NCBI GenBank assembly: GCA_032719365.1
Contig: CM064875.1
Location: 16,231,816-16,295,815, forward strand
Reading direction: 5' to 3'
Source: Prinsepia uniflora
Lineage: Eukaryota; Streptophyta; Magnoliopsida; Rosales; Rosaceae
DNA length: 64,000 nt
Shown here: positions 12,061 through 24,183 of the stretch, in pieces
Position numbering within the stretch: position 1 is the first letter of the stretch
How the letters are laid out: every line of letters starts with the position of its first letter
Notes under the pieces: generated by a model
Databases searched by the model: none
Seen by the model: only the letters and a program-made list of their open reading frames with translations
Told to the model about the DNA's origin: nothing
Made by a program: the position numbers and the translations under genes

Positions 12061-12716
12061 TGATTTATATACATACTGTATGAAGGCTGATGCATCACGT
12101 GGATTTGTGAACTCTGGATATCCTACGTAGAATGTAGTATTTATCCCTTGTCTGATATGACATAAGTTTTTTTATTTAATTCCGAGGGTAAATTGTTCAT
12201 TTTACAGTGATGTGTTAGACGTAAGCAAGTCCTCTCAATTTAGTCAAGGGGAATAACGGAGAGGATTCCGTCAATAAGAGTATAATAAAATATTATTAAT
12301 TGGTAATATTTATATGATAAATCTTAACATAGTAGTAAGATTTGCAATACAATCATCCACAAACTTAATATACAAAAATTTAAGTATTGATTATTCAGCT
12401 GTTTTTTGTATCATTAATGTTAATTATTTATATCCTTGCTTTTTTTTATGCCTAAATAGTTTCAAAACCATTTCAATCCAAATCAAACCATTAATAATAA
12501 TTTATATCAAAATGATTTCATTTCTAATTTTAGAAATTTTAAACTATATCAAACTATTAAAATTTTAAGAGTTTAAATTTAAATATTAACCATATCCAAT
12601 ACCCATATTAAACGGCAGTGTCTCCACCCTAATAAAAAATCCCCCTAATACTTTGTTCCGACCAACCACCAATTTTGTTCCCAACCAAATAATCGAACAG
12701 TTCCTCAGAGCTCCAA
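12061..12716. other. AT-rich upstream region of the 112-residue gene
   Basis: This is non-coding, AT-rich sequence with short frames only. The final 100 bases are less AT-rich and presumably hold the promoter and 5' leader of the gene at 12717. A possible TATA-like TAATAAAAAAT lies near 12631. No mobile-element ends are seen. Confidence 0.45.
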
Positions 12717-13055
12717 ATGGACGATGATGATCCATGGTTAGCCCCGGACAAGTTTCAGCACGTCCTCTTCTGCTTCTCTCTCACCCTCCTCTTCTCCACG
12801 TTAGCCACCCGAACCCGCTTTCCGTTTGTACGTCGTCACTCTATTCGGATCGGATCCATTTTCTCCCTCTTATCGGGGGCCGCCAAGGAGTTCGCCGACG
12901 AGCTCGGCTTCTTCAGGTCTGCAGGAGCCTCCGTTAAAGACGCCGCGGCGGACATCCTCGGCGTCTTGATCGCCTCGCTTGTGCTTTATTTGGTGAAGTA
13001 TATGGCTCGACCCGAGAATGAGACGGTTAGGGTCAAAGAGGTTTCGATGGTCTGA
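12717..13055 (+). CDS. Small predicted membrane protein, YfiM/DUF2279-like
   Basis: This intron-free frame encodes 112 residues, starting at an ATG that opens MDDDDPWLAPDKFQH and ending in TGA. Three hydrophobic stretches are visible, around residues 16-30, 42-54 and 80-96, so it is probably a small membrane protein. The spacing of DKFQH (residues 11-15), GAAKEFADELG (about 52-62) and SVKDAAADILG (about 70-80) resembles bacterial YfiM-type proteins of the DUF2279 family, where Asp, His, Lys-Glu and Asp-x-x-x-Asp are conserved; this assignment is from memory of the family. The biochemical role is unknown. It stands alone, with retrotransposon debris upstream and the aquaporin gene convergent downstream. 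Strong codon-position structure and conserved-looking motifs make a real gene likely. Confidence 0.78.
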   Translation: MDDDDPWLAPDKFQHVLFCFSLTLLFSTLATRTRFPFVRRHSIRIGSIFSLLSGAAKEFADELGFFRSAGASVKDAAADILGVLIASLVLYLVKYMARPENETVRVKEVSMV

Positions 13056-15247
13056 GTCTGCTTCTCGGTCAGAATGGCTAATGGGGTCGTGCGGTTTTCC
13101 CGTGTTTTTTAGGACACGAGGTTGTTTGGATGGTGAGAAAGTGTGGAAAAGACGAGAAAAGTGGAGATTTCGAGTTTGGGGGTGTAGAAATTAAGGCATT
13201 GGCTTCTCATGGTGGGCAATCACTCAACCAATTGATTAACTTTTTTAGCCTTTTGGGTAAGTTTTTCTTTTTACAGCTTTCTTCAATTCAATTTATGTTG
13301 CTGTAAATGCTGACCATGTAACGTAGGGTTACGACATTCTGGTTAAATTGTTGCAGTTTTTCCTACTTTCTATTTTTCGTTCAGTCATAAAGACAGGTTA
13401 GCTTGAACATCAGAAATATGTTTTTGTTCATTGAGTTCATTTTTATTTCTATTAGGTGACCTCCAACATTGTGATCATTGTTCTGTTGTGTAAGTGTTAT
13501 ATTTACTTTTTTATCTCCTCAATGTGTTGTGTTATATGTTTCTAGAGTTCTTAACTAGATAAAAAGCAGATAATTTTGGTAGAAATGCATGTTTGTTCTT
13601 TGAAGAGAAAGGGTAAGATATCAGTTTCTTTATGCGGATGAATCCTTTCCTATTTTCATCAGATTCCAGATGAACTCTTTCTGTGGCTTCATTCTTGCTG
13701 AATTTCAGGGTGGACCTTTCTCTCTTACTTGTGCTGTTGTGCAGATATGAGAGGGTGGTCTCCTAAGATTGTGTAGTAGTTCTTTTGTATTTTAAGTTCT
13801 AACTGAGATTATTTGGATCCGGTTTTTTGACATGTAGAAGTTTTGGTTATGGATGTTTGTCATCAGAACGACCCAGTCTACATGATGTTTGGGTATACGA
13901 TAGACATGATTTATTCTAGAAAATTGTTGAAGGTGTGTGTAGTGACACTATGATGGTGTTCGAGATTAATATCATGATATAAAAGGTCAAGTTGGGTACC
14001 AGTTTGGGTGATTGTCAAGTGAGATGGATTCACTGAACACCCACATATTGTTTTGATTACAAAACATATATTGTCTTTTTGGAAAAGAATCATTGATTGG
14101 ATGAAACTGGAAAGTATTTTGGCAAAGTAGTGGTTGAAACCTAAGTAATTAGTTTCTGTTTTTTCTTTGATGTGATCTTTTCTGCTGCCCGTAGACTATG
14201 AAAGAACAAGTAAACACAACTATAACTCTCATATGCTAACTTCTCATAGGTATGGACCCTATGATCACTAACTTGAATTGAATAATAAATAACAGATTAT
14301 AATCTGATACCGGATGGTTTACCTGAGGAACTGCGATGAAACATTTTCTGTTTTCGTTCTGGATTTCCCCTGCCAAATTTCAGCCTGTTTTGACTTATTT
14401 TATATATATATATGCTTGTTTACTATAATGATGAATATTATGCATTTTCTGTTGTGGTTCGCTGTTATGCACCTATTGCTTCACTGAAAGAGATTATTTT
14501 TAACTTTTTTATTCTTCTGTTTATGATTGCATACAAATTCTATATGTGCATTCCAAGGCCCATAACTTTAAAACTAAATTCCAGTATAATTATGTCTACC
14601 AATTGTTGGTGTTGGCTTCGAGAATATAAAATATCCATTCAGTGTGAGTGGGGGGAGGATAGGCAAGAGGGTTACTTCGTGAGTCAGCGGACTTTCACTA
14701 TAATTTCCTTTGTTTGAGCTTATTTACATGTCATTTAAGGACACATACTATTGATGCCCAAAAAAAAGTCAGATCAGTAGAGAGTTTGTTTGGTTTTTTT
14801 TTTTTCATGTTTCAAGAGACTGGAAAGAAATATGACAAAACATAGTAGATTAAAGTCCTCTATGAATGTTAAGTGATTACAAGGAGTATAACAAGTTGTC
14901 TTCCAGGTTTCATATTTCTCTAGAGAAAAAAATCGGTCTCATTTTCCCCCATATTGAGAAAAAAAAAAAAAGGAGTCAGTTCTTATATTCATACTCTTTC
15001 CTGGTTAAATGTCTTTATTTCTCAGAGGGTGACGTGAGAATGTCTCTATTTTAGCTAATTCTCATATTCATACAGCCATCTATTTCATTTCTATAATATG
15101 TATGTACCCGGCAGAGCTCATTATGTGCGTACAAGCAGTCATCATCCAACCGTATTTTATCTCACTTCCTTTTGTGACACAATCTGCATTATGTCCTCAT
15201 GTGAGCTAGTGGATCATTGATGCAGGCTTGATAATAATGTTGGTCAA
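13056..15247. other. Intergenic region between two convergent genes
   Basis: This should contain the 3' untranslated regions of both flanking genes. I see AT-rich unique-looking sequence, a short TA run near 14402 and A- or T-rich tracts near 14790 and 14960, but no further gene, RNA gene or mobile-element boundary. Confidence 0.5.
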
Positions 15248-17763
15248 TCATCTTCTGAAGCTCCTTGGTGACGGCTTATCAATTTTGTCGCCATCTTCCT
15301 CTGGTAGCTTGACGGCCGTATAGGTTCCTGCCCCAGAGAGTGCCCCAAGAAATGGTGCAGTGAGGTAAACCCATATGGCTTTGTAGTTGTTTGCAGCTAT
15401 GGCTGGTCCTAATGTTCTCACTGGGTTCATTGAAGCTCCTGTTGTTTCGCTGCACAACAGTGGAAAAAGCAAGAAAAAGGTTTCAGGAAACTTCCTCAAA
15501 TATAAAGTAAATTTTTTTTATGTTTCTGGCACAGCCCTTGAATATTTTGGTAAGGTTAGAAGCTGATGCCCAAGCTACTTCTTTGAAATTGTTCAAATCT
15601 GGGTCCCGCGGTGATGCTAGGGTTATAAATCACCTGCACGGGCATGAGCGACTAACTGCAGCATGGCTTATGGAGACAATTGATTATAGATTAATGGGTG
15701 AGGCAACTAGTGTAAAGTAAGATTTTGTGGTAATAGGTTGAAGTTTTGACATACCCAGCTATGAGTATATTAAGCATGACAGTTGCTCCCACCGCGATTC
15801 CCGCCAATTCACCCACCTACATGTTTACAACCAGTCATGTTCATTGTTTTAGTAAGACTGAAACTTGTCTTCTTCTTTTTTTCAGTCATTACACAATTAT
15901 TATGGTACAATGATGTGGAGAAAGTAACATGTGAAGGGTACATAATTCAAACTTAACACAGGTTGATTAGGTTGAATGGTCACACGCGCACATGAATACT
16001 GTGATTCGTTGATGCATTTTGAATTATTTTAAACATTCAAACTTAATACATGTTGATGAGGTTGAATTGGTCTCACCCACGCTCGTGAGTACTGTGATTC
16101 GTTGATGCATTATGAATTATGTTAAACACAATATTTAACACTCCCACTTACCTTGTTAAATTGGAGAATAGCGAAAAGATTATCTATTTCTATGTTGACC
16201 TTGGTTCTAGGGATTACTTGGAAGGGAGATAACATGCAAGCTTATTTGTATTCATTGGAAATTGGACTTGGTAGACTGTAGAGGTGCCAATCCCCATCTG
16301 GCTTTCTTCATTCATTGACTAGTCTCATGCATTTTGTAATTAAAAATCATATTTTAAAAGGAACTCTTAGTCTCCTTTGAGGAGAGATTTCATGGAAGAA
16401 AAATATCTCTTTCAGATCATCAAAATATCCCAATCTTATCCTAACACACTTAAAATGTCACCAAATCTTCCCTTTTCTTCGGACACTTGTAAAGTGATGT
16501 TTTAAGAATTGAAAGGCGAGTATCCAACTACCCTAGTTATGTTTCCGAATTATAATTCTTTTTCAACTTAATAAATACGACTTATCAATTACGTATAGGA
16601 TTTGACTCCTTCGAAAACGTGGGGTAATGAATTTACGGAGGGGTAATGAATTTATGGATGGGGAATCATCATCTGATGGTTGGCTCTCTTATTGTTCGAT
16701 TTCAAATTACGATATCAACTATGATGATCCTATTAAATATATGCATTTGAGAAATCGTCACCGGAAAAAGTAATTAAAGAAACTTACAGCTCTTGTGTCG
16801 GTAGCAACAGCAGTGACAACAAACATGAGGTTGAAGGAAATAATGAACTCCAAAGCAAAAGCCTGGCCGTAACTTCCTGAAGGCACTGTGACTCCACCTC
16901 CCATCATGGGATGATAAATCGCCTTCAAAGCAAATGCAGCACACACAGATGCCAACACTTGAGCCCCAACATAAACTGGCACCTGCCAACACCAAATCAT
17001 TCATTATTATAGCTCAATAATTATAGATCTCATCCAACAGTGGTATTTTGGTAATCTTGGTTTTTGTCTTCCTCACATGCTTCCATGAGAAGTGCTTTAG
17101 GGCAGCAAAGGCAATGGTGACAGAAGGGTTGAGGTGGGCCCCAGAGATGTGGCCTGTTGACAGAATCACGATCATAACAGCAAGGCCAGTGGAGGCTGCA
17201 AGGCCTATGAGGGATTCTGAGCCTTGTGTCTTTTGGTTCACTATGGCTGTGGCTGTCCCAGCAAAGATGAGTATGAAAGTCCCCAAAAACTCAGCTCCTA
17301 CCTGGTTTTGGCACCAACCCATTATAAATTTGACTCCAAACAAAAATGGGCTACTCTTAGATTTCAGATTTGGTACATATTTTTGAAACTAACATGAACA
17401 CAAACTGAGGGAAAATTGCACAGATATCACTTAAGTAATTGGATTACAAGATAAACACTTTTTATTACGCGAGTTTAAGGGTCCAAAAGGGGGGCAAATA
17501 TGAGAAGATGGATTTGAGTGAATTACCTTTCTTGCAAGTGAAACAGGAGTGTGAGGCAATGCACTAGATACTTTGTGCAATGTGCCTTCTTCCAAACCCC
17601 AATCTTCAACACTAAAGCATCTGCTGCAACTTTTGAGGAGAGATTTCCTACCTATGATCCCATTTCTGTGATCTGGCTTGAACCCACCAAAGAGAGGAGC
17701 ACCAGGTGTCCCTGGTGTCACAGGAGTGGAAGGAGCTGAAGGAACTTCCTCATTATTGTCCAT
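15248..17763 (-). CDS. NIP6;1: Aquaporin NIP6;1-type boric acid channel, five exons
   Basis: Exons are 17763-17527, 17301-17077, 16982-16788, 15816-15755 and 15449-15248; all introns are GT-AG and the sum is 921 nt (306 residues plus stop), close to Arabidopsis NIP6;1. The start is the ATG at 17763 (MDNNEEVPSAPSTP); a longer frame would need TTG. The N-terminus has Thr-Pro-Gly repeats of the NIP5;1/NIP6;1 type, linked in NIP5;1 to polar plasma-membrane placement. Six membrane helices are expected. Pore motifs are NPS at 137-139 (loop B) and NPV at 248-250 (loop E). Selectivity-filter positions read Thr117, Ile236, Ala245 and Arg251. The protein ends SPRSFRR. Subgroup II NIPs pass boric acid, glycerol and urea; NIP6;1 in Arabidopsis distributes boron to young shoot tissue. 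Substrate here is inferred from homology. Confidence 0.95.
15945..16130 (-). repeat. Tandem duplication in NIP6;1 intron 3
   Basis: Two copies of a roughly 90-base unit, each beginning ATTCAAACTTAA and containing TACTGTGATTCGTTGATGCAT, lie head to tail inside intron 3. They differ at several bases, so the duplication is not recent. Confidence 0.8.
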
Positions 17764-17927
17764 TGACAGGTCCAATCCAAATACAACAAATAGTGGAGCG
17801 AATTAATGAAAAAGGTGTGGATGAAATATAATAAATATTAAAGCCTCAGAGAGAAGGGAAGAGAAGAGAAACTCCAACTTTCAGTTTCACTAGTTTGTCT
17901 CTATGTTTTGCAGAGTGTGAGTGAGCT

Positions 17928-17936
17928 GATTATATA
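17928..17936 (-). promoter_or_regulatory. Probable TATA box of NIP6;1
   Basis: On the minus strand CTATATAAT lies about 165 bases upstream of the start codon. Between it and the start codon there is no other ATG, which fits a short leader without upstream frames. Confidence 0.55.
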
Positions 17937-18080
17937 GTACTAAGATGGTTGACTTGAAGAATCTCAAGGAGAATAAAAAAGGTGGGGATTTACCAAAAAA
18001 AGAAAGGGAAAAAATTGAAAAGATATATATTGGTTGGAGCTGGTGGGAATGAGGAATGGGACGGTGCTATTACATTGGAA

Positions 18081-19969
18081 TTTTTCAAGACTAACCTTTG
18101 GACAATTTAATCGGGTGTCATGGAGTACGTGAGTCAAAAAATTTATATTGAATTTATGTTGTAACCGAGTTAAAAATACTAAAAACCAACTCCTATATTA
18201 GATAACTTGCAGATTGAAACAAAAAGAGTAGGGAACCTACCATTATCATCAGAATTTCGAGAGGATGGTGTCAGTGAGGAGCAGATGCAATGGTGGTGCT
18301 ATCAGAAGCAATGTTTGATTGAGATATTTTGCTCAATTTTACCATAATTCAATATAAAATTTAAACCGGTTACTGAATATAACGACTATTAAAAGCATTC
18401 CAAATTATAAACCCACATTATAAGGTCGTCATTGTAGAAGGGCCATCTCCTCAAACTAGCAATGCAAAAGATTCCTAGGATAATACTCACAAGTGGGAGG
18501 CTGAGATTCTTCTCTATAATCCTTTCCTCTTTAACTTCCAAAATAAATGTAAATTCAAATTTCCTGAGCACAATAATTGTGTAAACCATCTCAATTCCCA
18601 TGAGCTCCAAATTTGTGGAAGGCATGCGACATGTCACATGATGAGAGTGGAAGAAAAGGAGAAATCTGAGGCAGTAGATGGCAGGAAAATAATGCTTCTT
18701 TTTCAAGCCACCGTGGAACTTGTGTATAAAGGCTCAATGTTTGGATGTGAGTGTTGTGAACTTAGTGTGTGCGTGGTAAGGATAACTAAAAAGTAAAGGA
18801 CTTTTATTTATGTATGTCTTCTTACGCCCTATATGATTGCCACGTGAAGTGAAACGAAATATTTGTTATGTTTTTTTACAAGTCATTCGACATAAATTCA
18901 TGTGTCAATATTCCTCTGATTTATATACGTGATAGATTTGATATTTGATTATATCTTTGCAAAAATAAGAAGTCTATGTGTGGAGACAAGGATGTATTTA
19001 CCCGGAGGTAAGCATGTATGTGTGTAAATTGTGTCGGCCTCATACTTATCAACCAGAGGATTGCATGTGCGTGCTCTGATCATTATTTCAAACAACGTAA
19101 TATATTTTATTTGAATAGAAAAATAACATATAAAAAAATGTGTTATATATATTTTTTAAAAGTGCAGTAATTCATTGAAAATTGTAAGAATCATAAAATA
19201 TTTAAGTAGTGCATCATTAAGACCTAGATGATTTGAAAAATAGATGATCGAGATCACATTGCGAGTAGACGAAAAAAAAAATCCTTGTATTAATTGTAAG
19301 GGCGGAGCTAGGGTGGTCCCCCTGTCCCCACACTCAATTTGTTTTTTATTTCCTTTTTTATAAATAATATAATATATTTTAAATATTTATTATATAATAA
19401 TAAATATTTTTAGATTTTTTAATTATCATGCATAATTTTTTACTTTATCTTTTAATTTTGTATTAATTTTTGTATATATTAAGAAAAATTATGTTATATA
19501 TGATGCTATACTAATTTATTATATATATTTAAAGTTTCTAAATTTTTAACCGTTTCTTACTTTATTTTCCTATTTTGTTAATTTTCTTCCTTTCTTCCTT
19601 AACTATTAATATTCCTAAAATGTATTTCCTCCATATTTTCAAAAGGTTCAATTTTTAATTTATATCTATCTACTTAATTTTTTTCATTTATGATTGTTTA
19701 AAATGATAGTGGTCAGTTTATGAATTTTCTTAAGTTATTTTTTTAATTATATTTAAAAGTATGAATATATAACTTATAGTGTTTATATAAACAAATAGAA
19801 CAAAAATAAAGTCGTGAAACAATTTTCTTTTTTGAAAAACCACCAAAAAATATCCATGAAATTTTATTAAAATGTAAATTTTGTGTAACCATGCTTGCAA
19901 ATTTGAGATAACCAATAAATAAAATTATTATCAATTAGAAGTATTTTGATGAAAGAAAAACTGACTAGG
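18081..19969. other. AT-rich intergenic region upstream of NIP6;1
   Basis: No gene is supported. Open frames such as the one at 18389-18706 have no recognisable motif. A short GC-richer island near 19300-19335 (GGGCGGAGCTAGGGTGG) resembles the border of a non-autonomous plant transposon, but no terminal repeats could be paired. Confidence 0.4.
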
Positions 19970-20411
19970 CCTCCTCTGAATTCCCGACTCACACCTTAGT
20001 CCCCTTTTGGTACCCCCGATTCGGTTAGAGACCCACCCTGTAATCCTGACTCATCTAGAGTCCAAATCTGTTATCCCCACTCATCTAGAATGTGCCTCAG
20101 AAATTACCACGTAAAATCCGAATCTAGTGATAGTTTATACTCATTCTGAAGTATTGTGAGTCAAAGTATATCTACTAGTGTCCAATTGCCCCAAGCAAGA
20201 AACCAATAAGCCTAGGGATCCTTAGGAATACATTGTTACTTAGCCATCCCCGATCCTCAGTCTAAAACCTACTAGGACAAGGTAACCAATCTGAAAACTT
20301 CCCCAAAAGAGCTCCAAATAGCCCTCAGAGGCCCCCAAAACCACAAAAAATGGATCCACAAGGTCAAAAACCTAAGATAAGTGCTGTCGTGGGCCGAAAA
20401 ATGGCCCCATG

Positions 20412-21932
20412 TGTAACGACCCGTCCCGGGAATTAAGGTTAAGACGGTGATTAGTGAGCTTAATTGGTGGTTAGTTGGTGACACTAGAGCCGTTCAGGTA
20501 GAATGACGATTTTGCCCCTAGTTCGGGCAAATAGTTGACTTTTAGTTTGGGCGGTCAATTGGGTATTGATCGATGACCATGACGTAGTTTAGAACGTCAC
20601 GAATCCGTAGACAGGTGGCACGCCCGATTCCGACATCCGAGGAGGAAGTTATGATGTTCGGAAGGTTGAGGGCTCGGTACTTGAGTGGACCCTTTCCTTA
20701 AACTCGAGCATGCATAACTGTTTTTCTATCCTTGTTTTATGGTTTTAATCATGATTCTATGTTTATCGAATATGATATGTTGGTTTTACATAATTGCACG
20801 ATTTTCGAGAAATAACGTATTTGGCCCGTTTTACGAGGAATGTCGATTTCTGAGTATAATGCCATGGTCTTGGGGTTTTTAAATAATAACCGGTTTTGAA
20901 TGCTTATAAATGGATTTTGAGACGTGATTTCAATGATTAAGGTTTTCGGTTTTAAAATCGGATTTCGAGAAACGAGATTTGGTTTTAAGGTCGGAAAAAG
21001 TGGACTTCCGGATTTGGATTCGGAATGACGGTTCTGGATGCTGGAAGGGCTTCAGACCGGTGATTTCGGATTCGGGTTTGGATATGGATTTCGAAATGGT
21101 TTTCAAACGGTTTTGGATTGGATTTGCTGGATCTGGTTATTGGGTTTAAAGACCCGGATTATATTTGACGGGGGACGGGCCCGGATTGGGTTTAAAGATC
21201 CGGATTGAGTTTAAAGACTCGGGAGTTTAAAGAATCGGATATATTAATATTTCCCCCGTAGGCCTGTTGAGTTTAAAGACTCGAGAGTTTAAAGACTCGG
21301 ATATTATTGAGGCTTGGATTGAGTTTAAAGACTCGGGAGTTTAAAGACTCGGATAGGTCCAGCAGGTTTGATCGGAGAATGATGACTCGGTATTTATGTT
21401 TTATGATACGGTTTTATGACGCTGATGATATGATTTCTATAACTGTTTTGCTAGTGTTTCTGTAAATGTTTTTATGATGAGGTTTATGTGATTTATAACT
21501 GTTTTGGTAACTGGGTTATGCAGGTGATTTCAAAACGGATGGCTAAACCTGGTTTTCTTATAAAATGGTTTTGGAAACTTTTCTTTTATTCTGATCCACT
21601 CACACTTTTCTGTTTTAAATTGCCCTCCAGGTCGTGGAGCTAGAACGGGGTTTCGGCGTCGAGGCAGCGTCGGAGGCATAGAAGTTAGGAGAGCGACCCC
21701 GAAGGGTTTTAAATTTTCCGTGTGCGTGTATCTAGTTACCGGTTTTCTTTCTTTTTTATTTAGTACTATGCTCTGTAAACACTTAAACTTTGGGATGTTT
21801 CGTATAGTTTCTCCTGCATCTGACTGTGTACTTTGGTGGCTTCGAGTGAGTTTACTTTGGTTTGTGTTGGGGTGTCAGACGGGAGCAGGGTTTACCACGG
21901 TTTTCGGGGTGAAACTGGGGTGGGTCCTAACA
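20412..21932 (+). mobile_element. Solo LTR (1,521 bp), deletion variant of the 3.07-kb LTR family
   Basis: The LTR begins TGTAACGACCCGTCCCGGG and ends GGGTGGGTCCTAACA. It is flanked by the perfect 5-bp duplication CCATG (20407-20411 and 21933-21937). Both ends and the dyad array match the LTR at 3833-6898 (reverse strand), but about 1.5 kb from the middle is missing: sequence corresponding to the first U3 module is joined near 20672 directly to the GTGAGTGGACC-type motif. No internal region remains. Confidence 0.92.
21142..21350 (+). repeat. GAGT-TTAAAG-ACTC dyad array in solo LTR
   Basis: Units start at 21142 (GGGT...ACCC), 21188, 21207, 21223, 21269, 21285, 21321 and 21337. The pairs 21207/21223, 21269/21285 and 21321/21337 are each exactly 16 nt apart. 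Confidence 0.88.
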
Positions 21933-22935
21933 CCATGCGCTGGCTACAGTACCCCCATGCACCTGCTACAGTGCCCACATGCGATGACTCAGTGTTGACA
22001 CACTCACACATCAGGCATTATTCACTATCTTTAGTCTTGGGTAGGGTCGACCCGCGGGTCTACAACTCAGAGCCGACCCGGATGACCTGACCCGGTTCTG
22101 AATCCACCCAAATGTCATTGTTTTTTCTCTTTTCAACGTCAATTCCTCCATATTTCATCCTTAGAATTGCTCTATGCTTTCAAAATCAGTTAAAAGAACC
22201 AAGAATTTAGAGACATTCACCTAGAACTTTTAGCAAACTTTTCAACCTTTTTTCCAGTTCTCTCCTACGTCCAAAACTATGAGCTCTAGCTTCTTGCGAT
22301 AGTTTGATTCCAAGAAAGGCAACCATGATCTTTGTTCCATGCTTCCATGTCTAAAACAACCTTGTGAATTCCAAAACCTTCACAGCCACACTTTTTTGGA
22401 CTCTCGAGTTTCTCATTTTTCTCCGAGTCCTCCCTCGTTTTCTCTTATTCTTTCTCTCCCTTTCTCCCTTTCTCCCTCAGAACTTTCATCTACCCCCAGG
22501 CTAGTTCTCACTTCCTCCCACCGCCATTTTCCTTTATTTTCTTCTATTTCAGCCACCCCTCACCGAAGCACCAACACACACACACCCACTTTAAATAATG
22601 GGTTAAGTCGGTGGAGAGATACAAGAGGGTTAACTAAAGAAAAATATAGAACATCCTAGAATAGGCCCTCTTGTGAAAGTACCAAAATACCCTTTAAGTA
22701 AAAATTACCAAAATGCCCTTAATTTCTTTTGACCCATAGAGTAGTTAGTCAATCTCCAATTTTGGCATGTTGTCTGTCTACAAATTTAGGAGTCTGAGAC
22801 CTTTGTAACAGTCTTTGCAAACCATCCAAAAGATACACAGGTCAAAAAGTCAACTTTTGACCTTCCAAGGAAAAAATCATCATTCCCATTTAATTTTCCA
22901 AATTCTTCTTTTCTCAAATTTCGGGTCGTTAAACT

Positions 22936-24183
22936 CCATATCTATGCTTGGCAGTTGTCTCCCAAAGAGATCATTATGGTTGCCTAGCAGCACCACATGC
23001 TTTGCATTATCTTGTGAGGGGGTTCGTTGATGCCCAATCTCCTCAACCTCCTTCTTTTTACTCTGGGAACGCAGCACAACATGAACAAATTTTCACTGTC
23101 TAGGTCGCATACTTTGACCCCCAATGTCCCTCAAAACCTTGCCTAAGCTGGGAGGTGTCGCCACCAGCGGACTCTTCAAATTACCAACATCCGCCAAGGC
23201 CTTACGTGGCCGCCCAACCTTCTTTTTCACCTCCACCTGCACCTTTCCTGACTTAGACTCTTGTAGTACCCCCTTCTTTGTACTGTGGCTCTCAAGTTTA
23301 CTAAATTCCGCATCTCTCCCAAAGACTCGAGGCTCACCCTCAACCTGTCCATTCTCTGCCACCAAATCCTCGCCCAAACTTGAGACACCGAGGGCCGCAA
23401 AACATGAACCACCATTACCACTAGTGCCTTTCCCCACACCATAAGCACCATACTCCTTAGCCTCTTGGTTCTTTACCTCAACCTTCCGATGGCGGTGGCC
23501 CAAGACCTAGTTCCGCTCTCCAAAACCCACCTCGAATGCCTTATCAACAACAGCCTGTGGCCTCCCATCCTCATGCCCCCCTTTTGACATTTGGTCCATG
23601 GGGGTTTCAAGTACCATAGAGGCACTCTCTTCCACCATTGCATCGTCACCATCTGCATCACCACACATCATATCCCGACTCCCCTTATAGTGATCTTTAA
23701 ATAGACAACACGACCACAACCAAGGCATATTTCAGGAAAGTTTTCATATCCGACCCGAACCTTTTTCCCTTTAACCTCAAGAAAAGGCACAAGAGGTTGT
23801 GAGAGGTCAATTTCTACACACAATCTTGCATACTTACCCCTCGTTTGATCAATGGTATGACAATCAACCTTGTATGTGGACCTAATCAAATTCCAAATCA
23901 CACGAACTACTTCCTTATTAAATATTCAACAAAAATCCCTGATATTCTTGCCCGAACCACCAACCGGGAGATGTCGTCTTTTTCAGCATCAGAGTGTGGC
24001 CGCCATTTTTGCACTGTGAGATACTAACCTAAAATCACGCAAGGCCCCTTAGTGAGCATATAATTCATGCCACAGTCTATACCAAAACGACACACGAAGA
24101 TACCATTGGTGAGGTCCACCAAGTGCAGCGGTCCCTTTAATTTCCAGCCCTGTTTCATACGAGTTTCCAGATAACCATAGGTG
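22936..24183 (-). pseudogene. LINE retrotransposon ORF1, 3' part, broken
   Basis: Minus-strand sequence next to the Copia insertion continues a plant LINE ORF1. It opens TYGYLETRMKQGWKLKG (within 24178-24024), the DUF4283 core, then passes several stops. Next comes TYKVDCHTIDQTRGKYARLC and the start of a CCHC-type finger (ICLGCGR) at 23901-23668. A basic, low-complexity tail at 23503-23093 includes KKKVGRPRK. ORF1 proteins bind the element RNA. Multiple stops and frame changes make it non-functional. No ORF2 (endonuclease/reverse transcriptase) follows; the sequence runs into LTR debris at about 22935. Confidence 0.75.

Larger units (their letters stand above)
19970..22935 (-). mobile_element. 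Old Gypsy LTR remnant split by a solo LTR
   Basis: The parts 19970-20411 and 21938-22935 read as one degraded minus-strand LTR. On the minus strand it starts near 22932 with TTAACGACCCG and includes a GTTGACTTTTTGACC module at about 22850 and an ATGCCCTTAA-type tail. It resembles the remnant at 8570-10430. The solo LTR at 20412-21932 has inserted into it. The left border is approximate. Confidence 0.55.

Noticed and set aside
17764..17775. Longer NIP6;1 start (reading DLS before MDNNEE)
   Set aside because: It would need TTG as start. The ATG at 17763 matches the N-terminus of NIP6;1 proteins.
18389..18706. A 105-codon open frame upstream of NIP6;1
   Set aside because: No recognisable domain, AT-rich codons and no supporting context; likely chance.
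19300..19335. Possible border of a DNA transposon
   Set aside because: The GC-rich word looks familiar, but no terminal inverted repeat or target duplication could be paired.
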